A stretch of 43,985 nt of DNA from Patescibacteria group bacterium (GTDB lineage: Bacteria; Patescibacteriota; Minisyncoccia; Phycocordibacterales; SBAW01): assembly GCA_028866155.1 (NCBI GenBank), contig JAGWIT010000002.1, positions 1 through 43,985 on the forward strand, in the 5' to 3' direction. Below are positions 15,637-22,157 of this stretch, piece after piece. The stretch's first letter is position 1. The number at the start of each line of letters is the position of its first letter. The notes under the pieces were generated by a model. It saw only the letters and a program-made list of their open reading frames with translations, was not told the DNA's origin and did no database searches. Made by a program: the position numbers and the translations under genes.

Positions 15637-15676
15637 ACGAGACTCCAACTCCTGCACAAAGATTTTTAAAAGTCCT
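15601..15676 (+). repeat. Core-and-arms palindromic element at the end of the VKOR gene
   Basis: A 34-bp core (15623-15656), nearly identical to that at 14705-14738, is flanked by imperfect inverted arms (15601-15622 and 15657-15676; outer AGGACTT/AAGTCCT pairs exactly). The stop of the VKOR gene (15634-15636) lies in the core, and the stop of the converging minus gene overlaps the right arm. It may also work as a terminator. Confidence 0.75.
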
Positions 15677-16454
15677 AATACGAAGGTCTGCGCGCCCAGC
15701 GGTACGTTCTATACAAGAGATAAAAGAAAACAATAACGAGCAGGGGATAGAAGACGCCGGCGTTGCTGATGAGGAATTGCAAGATGGTCAGCGCATATAA
15801 GTAGAGCGTCCACAGGACGAACCAAAAATCTCCCATCGTGTTGGGCAGCGCGCTTGTCGAGGTCCCTTCGACTAAGCCGGTCAGCCCGTGGTTGGCCAAA
15901 TTATTTTTTGCGACACCGAGTTGGCTGTCGATGAGCTTCGACATACTCCCTCGCAGAGAATCGACAGTCGAAAAAATCGGCTGGCTGAGGCTGGCGGCCT
16001 GCGGCGAGATGCCCGAGATATCTTGTTGAATTTGCGCCGACGACTCGACCGCGGCGGGTTGTGAAACAGACGCGGGCGCGGTTGTTGCCGGCACCGGTTT
16101 TGGATTGATGACGAAGACCTCGGTCTCTTGCTCTACGGTGACGCCGCCGCTGTCCTCAAGCGCGGCTTTAATGGTGTGCGACCCGGCAAGCGGCTTCCAG
16201 GGCAGGGACACCGTTTGCGCCCCGCCGGCGGCCATCGAGATCGGCCGCGTGCCTATTTGAGCGCTTCCGTCGCTCACCACGAGCGTGCCGGCGAACGCCG
16301 CCCCGGCATCGTTTGAGAGCACGGCATAAATCTGCACCGCGTCGCCCTCGGTGACCGGCGACTTCGAAAGAAAGAGCGACTGCTTTGCGAACCCCGCTGC
16401 AAACACAAGCGAGGGGAGCAAAAACAAAGCGCTCAAAAATAAGAGCTTTTTCAT
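15675..16454 (-). CDS. Exported membrane protein with an Ig-like (CARDB-type) domain
   Basis: A 259-residue protein with a signal peptide (MKKLLFLSALFLLPSLVFA), a beta-sandwich domain (about 25-115) with PVTEGDAVQIYAVLSNDA and GGAQTVSLPWKPLAGSHTIK, which is the CARDB/DUF11-like pattern for extracellular scaffolds, a Pro/Ala/Ser linker, a helical segment and two closely spaced C-terminal transmembrane helices. It is probably a surface or pilus-associated scaffold. The segment GLVEGTSTSAL corresponds to a CCCTTCGACT-like motif at 15860 that resembles the short repeats described elsewhere. Divergent from the CAP-domain gene. Confidence 0.72.
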   Translation of the reverse strand: MKKLLFLSALFLLPSLVFAAGFAKQSLFLSKSPVTEGDAVQIYAVLSNDAGAAFAGTLVVSDGSAQIGTRPISMAAGGAQTVSLPWKPLAGSHTIKAALEDSGGVTVEQETEVFVINPKPVPATTAPASVSQPAAVESSAQIQQDISGISPQAASLSQPIFSTVDSLRGSMSKLIDSQLGVAKNNLANHGLTGLVEGTSTSALPNTMGDFWFVLWTLYLYALTILQFLISNAGVFYPLLVIVFFYLLYRTYRWARRPSY

Positions 16455-16462
16455 ACCCTTCT

Positions 16463-16468
16463 AGTATA
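16463..16468 (-). promoter_or_regulatory. Leaderless -10 box of the Ig-like protein gene
   Basis: On the minus strand TATACT ends 8 bp before the ATG at 16454. Confidence 0.45.
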
Positions 16469-16484
16469 GCGCTCTTTTTTCTTA

Positions 16485-16493
16485 TGATAGAAT
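16485..16493 (+). promoter_or_regulatory. Extended -10 box of the CAP-domain gene
   Basis: TGATAGAAT ends 6 bp before the ATG at 16500; no Shine-Dalgarno is visible. Confidence 0.45.
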
Positions 16494-16499
16494 TTTTGT

Positions 16500-17411
16500 A
16501 TGCAGATTTGGGAGGGATTTAAACGGCATTTTATACCTTCGCACGAGAACGCCTACCAGCCAAAGATATTGCACCGTTCGTGGCTGCTGTTTTTTCTTGC
16601 GCTCGTGCTGGCGAGCGAGGGGTTCTTGGTCGCCGACCTTATCGCGCGGCAAGGAGATCAGAACTTTTTGGCCGCGGTGGTGTCGGCCGAGGTGGTCGCG
16701 CTCACCAACGACGAGCGCGCGCAAAATAATGTCGGCCATCTGGCGACCAGCGCGCTCTTAACCCAGGCCGCGCAAGCCAAAGCCGATGACATGGCGCAAA
16801 AAGGATATTTCTCCCACACGGGGCCCGACGGCAAAACGCCGTGGCAGTGGATATCGGCGGCGGGATATCGCTATCAATATGCGGGAGAGAATCTGGCGGT
16901 GCGGTTTGTCAATTCGTCCGACGTGGTCAACGCGTGGATGGCGTCGCCGGCGCATCGCGACAATATGGTGAAGCCCGTCTACACCCAGATAGGCGTCGGC
17001 GTCGCGCAAGGGTTATTTCAAGGGCAGATGGCGGCCTATGTCGTACAGTTTTTTGGCGCGCCCGCTGCGGGCGCAAATATAAATAATTCCGCGGCCGCTG
17101 TGGCGGCTTCTGCGCCAAGCGCGCCGCTTGCCCAATCACTGCAGCGGCAAATTTTGCGTGCGCTCGCAGACCCCGAGGTGGTGAGCAGCGGCGTCCTCGG
17201 CGGCACGGCGACGCTTCTCATTATCGCGCTTCTGCTGACGTTCTTTATGCACGTGCAGATTCAGCCCGCACACACCCTAATGCAGGCGGCGATCGTCGTC
17301 GCCTTCGCGCTCTCGTTCCTGCTCCTCAACGAGCGCCTCGTCTCGGCCAACAGAAGCGGATTGATGCCGCAAGACCAAGCGGCGAGCGTGGGGTACAGTT
17401 TGTTTCCCTGA
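16500..17411 (+). CDS. CAP/SCP-domain extracellular protein with membrane anchors
   Basis: The 303-residue protein has an N-terminal transmembrane helix (about 28-48), a CAP (SCP/PR1-like) domain (about 60-190) and two to three C-terminal membrane segments (about 230-285). CAP landmarks are LTNDERAQNN, the histidine in GYFSHTGPDGKTPWQWI, YAGENLAVRF, and AWMASPAHRDNM followed by YTQIGVGV. Bacterial CAP proteins act on or bind envelope components; catalytic activity is not established. The stop abuts the stop of the converging C39-like peptidase gene. Confidence 0.87.
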   Translation: MQIWEGFKRHFIPSHENAYQPKILHRSWLLFFLALVLASEGFLVADLIARQGDQNFLAAVVSAEVVALTNDERAQNNVGHLATSALLTQAAQAKADDMAQKGYFSHTGPDGKTPWQWISAAGYRYQYAGENLAVRFVNSSDVVNAWMASPAHRDNMVKPVYTQIGVGVAQGLFQGQMAAYVVQFFGAPAAGANINNSAAAVAASAPSAPLAQSLQRQILRALADPEVVSSGVLGGTATLLIIALLLTFFMHVQIQPAHTLMQAAIVVAFALSFLLLNERLVSANRSGLMPQDQAASVGYSLFP

Positions 17412-17885
17412 TTATTTTTTCTGTATCGATTTTGGCGCGCTCACAAACGCGGCCCAATGATCCGTTTTTGTAAACATCGGATCTTTCCAGCGTTTATCAA
17501 ATTCTTTGGCGGGAAGAACGATGACGGTACCAAGCCTTTCTGTGGGATCAAGGAGGTGTATATTTTTTCCTTTATATCCGAGCACGATGGCATAGTGGCC
17601 CCATTGCCAATGCAATTCTGTATACGCAACAATAATGATGCTTCCTTTGGCCAGCTCTTGGCGTATGTCTGCAAGATTTTTTTTGTTGCCCGAGGCAACC
17701 TCTAAGTTAAAACTGTCCAGCGCTTGTATCATGCCCCTGGTCGAAGTGCCTATCCTCGAATTTGTTCCTGCAAGTTTTGCAAGTTTTTTTTGAGTTTGGC
17801 GCATGCCATGAGCGGCAAGGACCATTTGCAGGATAGCCGGTCCGCAATAATAGTTATTAATCTGATGGGCGTGCGGTATGCGCAT
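17412..17885 (-). CDS. C39-like cysteine peptidase family protein
   Basis: A 157-residue protein with the peptidase C39-like fold. The candidate catalytic Cys is in NNYYCGPAILQMVLA (residue 14), the His in WQWGHYAIVLGYKG (near 111), and an Asp in IHLLDPTERLG. It is a stand-alone domain with no transporter or signal peptide, as in bacteriocin-processing-like proteins of unknown target; it could also be an inactive binding domain. The start is supported by TATGAT (17897-17892) 6 bp before the ATG. Confidence 0.85.
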   Translation of the reverse strand: MRIPHAHQINNYYCGPAILQMVLAAHGMRQTQKKLAKLAGTNSRIGTSTRGMIQALDSFNLEVASGNKKNLADIRQELAKGSIIIVAYTELHWQWGHYAIVLGYKGKNIHLLDPTERLGTVIVLPAKEFDKRWKDPMFTKTDHWAAFVSAPKSIQKK

Positions 17886-17891
17886 GTGCCC

Positions 17892-17897
17892 ATCATA
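17892..17897 (-). promoter_or_regulatory. Leaderless -10 box of the C39-like gene
   Basis: On the minus strand TATGAT ends 6 bp before the ATG at 17885. Confidence 0.4.
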
Positions 17898-17962
17898 CTT
17901 GATTTTAAAGCCGGGGGATAATGGGCTTGCTCTAGCCCTCGGAGGAGGGTAGGCTTACGGGT

Positions 17963-18469
17963 ATGTCTCGACGCACACTTGTCACCGGCATCGCGGTTGC
18001 CCTCGCGCTCGCGGTCGTGGTTGTCTTTTTTATTTTTAATCCTTTTACCATGCAAAGTAACCCTGCGCTCAACCCCGCGGCCGGCCAGGGATCGACCGGA
18101 GCGCCGGCGTCGCTTGTTGTGCAAGATGAGGTCGTCGGTACCGGCGCCGCGGTTCAACCGGGCGACACGGTCACGGTCAATTACACCGGCAAGCTCCAAG
18201 ACGGCACCGTTTTTGACACTTCGGTCGGCAGGGCTCCGTTTCAATTTACGGTGGGAGCGGGGCAGGTTATCCCCGGCTGGGATCAAGGGCTGGTCGGCAT
18301 GCAAGCGGGAGGCAAGCGCATACTCATCATCCCGCCGTCTCTGGCCTACGGCGCGCAGGGAGCGGGGCCGATTCCTCCCAACGCAACGCTGACGTTTGAA
18401 GTCGATTTGTTGAGTATCACGCCGGCATCCAGCACTGCGCCGATACCCGAAGGCCCCGCTGCGCAGTAA
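17963..18469 (+). CDS. FKBP-type peptidyl-prolyl isomerase, membrane-anchored
   Basis: A 168-residue protein with an N-terminal transmembrane anchor (about 7-29) and one FKBP domain (about 50-152). Core FKBP residues are visible in VTVNYTGKLQDGTVFDTS, FQFTVGAGQVIPGWDQGL, LIIPPSLAYGAQG and NATLTFEVDLLSI. It should assist folding of exported proteins. Upstream are a GATAAT box (17917-17922), a small hairpin (about 17932-17950) containing GGAGGAGG, and 14 bp to the ATG; that spacing is long for a Shine-Dalgarno, so the leader may be structured. It is followed by tgt after 9 bp. Confidence 0.93.
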   Translation: MSRRTLVTGIAVALALAVVVVFFIFNPFTMQSNPALNPAAGQGSTGAPASLVVQDEVVGTGAAVQPGDTVTVNYTGKLQDGTVFDTSVGRAPFQFTVGAGQVIPGWDQGLVGMQAGGKRILIIPPSLAYGAQGAGPIPPNATLTFEVDLLSITPASSTAPIPEGPAAQ

Positions 18470-18478
18470 AAAGTACGG

Positions 18479-19744
18479 ATGCGGCCTGTAAGTTTTTCGA
18501 TCGACGAAGAAGGTCCGGGTCTTGCCCGCGCGGGCGTTATCACGACGCCGCACGGCTCAATTAATACGCCCGCCTTTGTTGCCGTCGCCACCAAGGCCGA
18601 TATTAAAGGGATTTCAGTGTCGCAATTTAAAGAGCTGGGAGTTCAAACGGTTATAGCCAATACCTACCACTTATACTTATCGCCCGGCGAAGAGCTGGTC
18701 GACAAAGCGGGCGGGGTGGGGGAGTTCATGGGCTTCAGAGGTCCCACGATGACCGATTCGGGAGGGTTTCAGGTATTTTCTTTAGGCGAAGGGTTTGGCA
18801 AAAAACTTTCAAAATTTTTGCCGCAGGAGCAGGCACCGGAGTCTCCTGCAGTGAGCGCTGCGAGCGGCCAAGGGGAACGGAGGGAGACTCCGGTGCCTGT
18901 TATTTTTGATGAAGATCTCGCGACAAGCCACGGCAAGCTCGCAATAGTCGACGAAGAAGGAGTGTCTTTTACCAGCCACCTCAACGGCACTCTGCACCGC
19001 TTCACGCCCGAGCGCTCGATAGAAATACAGCACAAGCTCGGCGCCGACATTATATATGTTTTCGACGAATGCACGTCCCCCGCGGCAGAGCATGGGTATC
19101 AAAAAGAAGCTGCCGACCGGACTCACCGGTGGGCAGCGAGGAGTTTAAAAGCGCACCGCGGGAATATCGGCAAAAATAACCGGCAGGGGATTTATGGCAT
19201 CGTGCAGGGAGGCCGCTACGCGGATCTGCGCATCGAGAGCGCGCGTGAAATCGCCTCAATGGATTTCGACGGCTTTGGCATCGGCGGTTCGTTCAGCAAG
19301 CGCGATATCTTGGGGATTTTAGACAAAGTAAACAGGGAACTGCCAAAAGAAAAGCCGCGCCATCTGCTTGGCATCGGCGAGCCTGAGGATATGTTCATCG
19401 GCGTTGCGGGCGGCATCGACACTTTTGACTGCGTCTTGCCGACACGCAACGGCCGCACCGGCGGGATCTATACGCGTCACGGCAAAGTGCAGATTCCCAA
19501 CGCCGAATTTAAAGAAGATTTCTCGCCGCTCGACTCGGAATGCGATTGCTTCGTATGCCGCAATCATACGCGCGCCTACGTTCATCATCTTTTTCGCACC
19601 AAAGAAATGCTCGGCCCCGTTTTGGCGAGCGCTCATAATATCCGCTTTCTCACCCGCCTGTGCGAGCGAATGAGAGAGTCGATTTTAAACGGCGGCTTCG
19701 GGGAATTCCGCGATTCATTTTTAAGTTCATACAAAATACGCTAA
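18479..19744 (+). CDS. tgt: tRNA-guanine transglycosylase (queuine/preQ1)
   Basis: Tgt exchanges guanine-34 for preQ1 in GUN-anticodon tRNAs. The 421-residue protein has NTYHLYLSPGEELV, the active-site region MTDSGGFQVFSLG (with the general-base Asp), GIVQGG, the second catalytic Asp in VLPTRNGRTG and its upstream segment, and the zinc site CDCFVCRNHTRAYVHHL near the C-terminus. It is about 45 residues longer than usual; much of the excess, residues 118-141, is a palindromic element in the loop before GVSFTSHLNG. No queuosine biosynthesis genes are nearby, which fits salvage of the base. Confidence 0.95.
   Translation: MRPVSFSIDEEGPGLARAGVITTPHGSINTPAFVAVATKADIKGISVSQFKELGVQTVIANTYHLYLSPGEELVDKAGGVGEFMGFRGPTMTDSGGFQVFSLGEGFGKKLSKFLPQEQAPESPAVSAASGQGERRETPVPVIFDEDLATSHGKLAIVDEEGVSFTSHLNGTLHRFTPERSIEIQHKLGADIIYVFDECTSPAAEHGYQKEAADRTHRWAARSLKAHRGNIGKNNRQGIYGIVQGGRYADLRIESAREIASMDFDGFGIGGSFSKRDILGILDKVNRELPKEKPRHLLGIGEPEDMFIGVAGGIDTFDCVLPTRNGRTGGIYTRHGKVQIPNAEFKEDFSPLDSECDCFVCRNHTRAYVHHLFRTKEMLGPVLASAHNIRFLTRLCERMRESILNGGFGEFRDSFLSSYKIR
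18830..18899 (+). repeat. In-frame core-and-arms palindrome in tgt
   Basis: Perfect 17-bp inverted arms (18830-18846 and 18883-18899) flank a 36-bp core (18847-18882). The core shares AGTGAGCGCTGCGA and CCAAGGGGAACGGA with the reverse complement of the uvrC element at 25154-25187. The arms are specific to this site. It encodes an inserted loop of about 24 residues. Confidence 0.85.
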
Positions 19745-19753
19745 AGTGTCTTG

Positions 19754-21895
19754 ATGGCAGGTTTTAAAATCAAGTCAAACTACAAGCCCGCGGGAGACCA
19801 GCCGAAGGCCATTGAAGCTTTGGTAAAGGGACTCAAAGCGGGAGAGCGGCACCAAACTTTGCTCGGCGTCACCGGCTCTGGCAAGACTTTTACCATTGCC
19901 AACGTCATCGAGGCGGTACAAAAACCGACGCTCGTCATCGCGCACAATAAAACGCTCGCCGCCCAGCTGGCGCAGGAGTATCGCGAGTTTTTCCCCGGTA
20001 ACGCGGTGCACTATTTCGTCTCCTACTACGACTACTATCAGCCCGAGGCGTACATCCCGCACAGCGACACCTATATCGAGAAGGAGGCGCAGATTAACGA
20101 AGAGATAGATCGCCTGCGCCACGCGTCGACCCAGGCTTTGCTCACGCGCCGCGATGTCATCATAGTCGCGAGTGTTTCGTGCATCTATGCGCTCGGCTCG
20201 CCCGAAGAGTATCGCAAGGTGCACCTTGAGCTGGGCGCCGGCGTCAAAAAAAATCGCACCGAGCTTATCCGCGAATTAATAAATTTGTATTTTGAGCGCA
20301 CGACTGCCGACCTCACGCCGGGCACCTTTCGCGCGCTCGGCAACAGCGTTGAAATAATGCCGACCGGCGAGCGCGTGCTTTACCGAGTCGAGTTCGCCCA
20401 TTCGACGGGTTCAGGGCAAGGAGGCGATATCATTGAGCGCGTGCGCGTCATCGACGCCGTGACCCGCGCAGAAAAGGAGTCTTCTGCCTCGCTGTTTCTT
20501 TTTCCCGCCAAGCACTACGTCACGCCCGAGGACGAGCGCGCACGGGCTATTGGCGACATCAAACATGAGCTTCGCGAGCAGCTCGCCAAATTTGAGCGCG
20601 CCGGTAAAGTGCTCGAAGCCGAGCGCCTCAAGCGCCGCACCAACCACGACCTGGCGCTCATCCGCGAGATAGGCTACTGCAACGGGATAGAAAATTATTC
20701 GCGCCACTTCGACGGGCGCAAGCCCGGTGAACCGCCGTATTCATTGCTCGAATATTTTCCGCACACTAAAGGCGGCAAACCCGACTTTTTGACCGTCATC
20801 GACGAGTCGCATGTGACCGTACCGCAGATCGGAGGCATGTACGAGGGCGACCGCGCGCGCAAGCAAAATTTGATCGAGTTCGGCTTTCGCTTGCCGAGCG
20901 CGATAGACAATCGGCCCTTGCAGTTTAGCGAATTTGAGGAGCGCATCGGGCAAACCATTTACACCTCGGCGACGCCGGGCGTATTCGAGCGCGGGGCGAG
21001 CGGCACACAAGTGGTCGAGCAGATAATTCGCCCAACCGGCCTGGTAGACCCCGAGATACTGGTGCGCCCGGTAACAGGCGTTTCGGCGAAGTCTGCTTCC
21101 CGCTCATCCTCCGTCGAGGACTCCATCGGCGTTCACGTCCAGCAAACTTCGCCTTCGCATGGCTATCCGGGTCAGGTACAGGATTTTTTAGAAGAAGCCG
21201 AAAAGGTGATTGCAAAAGGGGCGCGCGTGATGGTCACGACGCTCACCAAAAAAATGGCCGAGGATCTTTCGGATTATCTTAAGGAGAAAAAAATCAAAGC
21301 CGCCTACCTGCACAGCGATGTCGAGACGCTCGAGCGCATTACGACGCTCACCGACCTGCGCAAGGGCGCGTTCGATGTTTTGGTAGGGGTCAACCTGCTT
21401 CGCGAGGGGTTGGATTTGCCCGAAGTCGAGTTGGTCGCGATACTCGACGCCGACAAAGAGGGTTTCTTGCGCAGTGAGACGTCGCTTATCCAGACCATCG
21501 GCCGCGCCGCGCGCAACGTCAACGGCCGCGTGATTTTGTACGCCGACCAAATGACCAGCTCGCTCGAAAAGGCGATAGGCGAGACCAATCGCCGCCGCGC
21601 GGTACAGGAGGCCTACAACAAAAAGCACGGTATCACGCCGCAGAGCATTAAAAAAGCAATAAAAGATATTACCGAAGAGCTCAGAAGCGAGCACGGCAAA
21701 GCGGTCAAGGTGCTTTTGGATGTCGATCAAGAGCTCTACAAAAAGAACCCGCGCAAGTTCATTGCCGATAAGCGAAAAGCTATGGCCGAAGCAGTGCGTG
21801 ACCTCGACTTCGAAACCGCCGCGATTTTGAGGGACGAAATCTACTCCTTAAGCGGGCAGGGAATAACTGCCAACGCAAAAAAAGCAAAAAAGTAG
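19754..21895 (+). CDS. uvrB: Excinuclease ABC subunit B
   Basis: UvrB is the DNA-loading helicase-like subunit of nucleotide excision repair. The 713-residue protein has Walker A GVTGSGKTF (near 38), the beta-hairpin with YYDYYQPEAYIP, helicase motifs including VIDESHVTVPQ and the C-terminal QTIGRAARN, and a UVR domain (residues about 670-700) for UvrC contact. Two in-frame insertions are visible: a short one at residues 216-222 (HSTGSGQ) and a longer palindromic one at 444-467. A TTG directly upstream is in frame, but the ATG at 19754 is the better start. Confidence 0.96.
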   Translation: MAGFKIKSNYKPAGDQPKAIEALVKGLKAGERHQTLLGVTGSGKTFTIANVIEAVQKPTLVIAHNKTLAAQLAQEYREFFPGNAVHYFVSYYDYYQPEAYIPHSDTYIEKEAQINEEIDRLRHASTQALLTRRDVIIVASVSCIYALGSPEEYRKVHLELGAGVKKNRTELIRELINLYFERTTADLTPGTFRALGNSVEIMPTGERVLYRVEFAHSTGSGQGGDIIERVRVIDAVTRAEKESSASLFLFPAKHYVTPEDERARAIGDIKHELREQLAKFERAGKVLEAERLKRRTNHDLALIREIGYCNGIENYSRHFDGRKPGEPPYSLLEYFPHTKGGKPDFLTVIDESHVTVPQIGGMYEGDRARKQNLIEFGFRLPSAIDNRPLQFSEFEERIGQTIYTSATPGVFERGASGTQVVEQIIRPTGLVDPEILVRPVTGVSAKSASRSSSVEDSIGVHVQQTSPSHGYPGQVQDFLEEAEKVIAKGARVMVTTLTKKMAEDLSDYLKEKKIKAAYLHSDVETLERITTLTDLRKGAFDVLVGVNLLREGLDLPEVELVAILDADKEGFLRSETSLIQTIGRAARNVNGRVILYADQMTSSLEKAIGETNRRRAVQEAYNKKHGITPQSIKKAIKDITEELRSEHGKAVKVLLDVDQELYKKNPRKFIADKRKAMAEAVRDLDFETAAILRDEIYSLSGQGITANAKKAKK
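20401..20420 (+). repeat. Short repeat motif inside uvrB
   Basis: TTCGACGGGTTCAGGGCAAG matches a segment in atpC (38389-38408, TTTGACAGGCTCAGTGCAAG) at 16 of 20 positions. In both genes it falls in a loop absent from typical family members, so it looks like a short in-frame insertion. Confidence 0.5.
21085..21153 (+). repeat. In-frame core-and-arms palindrome in uvrB
   Basis: Inverted arms of 13 bp with one mismatch (21085-21097 and 21141-21153) flank a 43-bp core. As in uvrC, the left arm ends CTGCT, the core begins and ends with TCC, and the right arm begins AGCA. It encodes residues 444-467, between the VRPVTG strand and QVQDFLEE, which are nearly adjacent in typical UvrB. Confidence 0.75.
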
Positions 21896-21901
21896 TATAC
21901 T
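21896..21901 (+). promoter_or_regulatory. -10 box of the 33-residue peptide gene
   Basis: TATACT lies just after the uvrB stop and gives a leader of about 25 nt carrying a strong Shine-Dalgarno. Confidence 0.5.
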
Positions 21902-21932
21902 AATGGCGGGAAGGGGGCTCAAGGAGGGGTCT

Positions 21933-22034
21933 ATGTCAAACGTTGTGCTCGCAGGTGTGGGTATATTCATCCTTGCGGTAGTGATTGCCGCAATCCAGAC
22001 CGGATATCCGTTTTGCAGAAAAATCAAAATATGA
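21933..22034 (+). CDS. 33-residue single-pass membrane peptide
   Basis: The peptide MSNVVLAGVGIFILAVVIAA continues IQTGYPFCRK and a short basic end. One hydrophobic helix spans about residues 4-22, followed by a Cys and a positively charged tail. AAGGAGGGG ends 3 bp before the ATG, which is a stronger Shine-Dalgarno than at most genes here. It has its own -10 box (21896-21901) and a perfect terminator (22052-22080), so it is an isolated transcription unit between uvrB and uvrA. I do not recognise a family; candidates are a small membrane regulator or a toxin-like peptide. Confidence 0.6.
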   Translation: MSNVVLAGVGIFILAVVIAAIQTGYPFCRKIKI

Positions 22035-22051
22035 CGGATGTCAGCTTGTCG

Positions 22052-22080
22052 GGCCGCGTTGCAACATACGCGGCCTTTTT
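22052..22080 (+). terminator. Intrinsic terminator of the small peptide gene
   Basis: An 8-bp perfect stem GGCCGCGT/ACGCGGCC (22052-22059, 22068-22075) is followed by five T residues. It separates the peptide gene from the uvrA promoter. Confidence 0.8.
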
Positions 22081-22100
22081 GTGCAAACTTGGCACAAGCA

Positions 22101-22109
22101 TGCTATAAT
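22101..22109 (+). promoter_or_regulatory. Extended -10 promoter of uvrA
   Basis: TGCTATAAT lies 48 bp before the uvrA ATG (22158), giving a leader of about 40 nt. Confidence 0.6.
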
Positions 22110-22157
22110 CTGCGCATACCAACCCCTCGCGTACTGCGTGGGGATAAAACCGTTGCT

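Noticed and set aside
22038..22157. N-terminal extension of UvrA
   Set aside because: The in-frame codons cross a perfect terminator and an extended -10 promoter, and the family start is at 22158.
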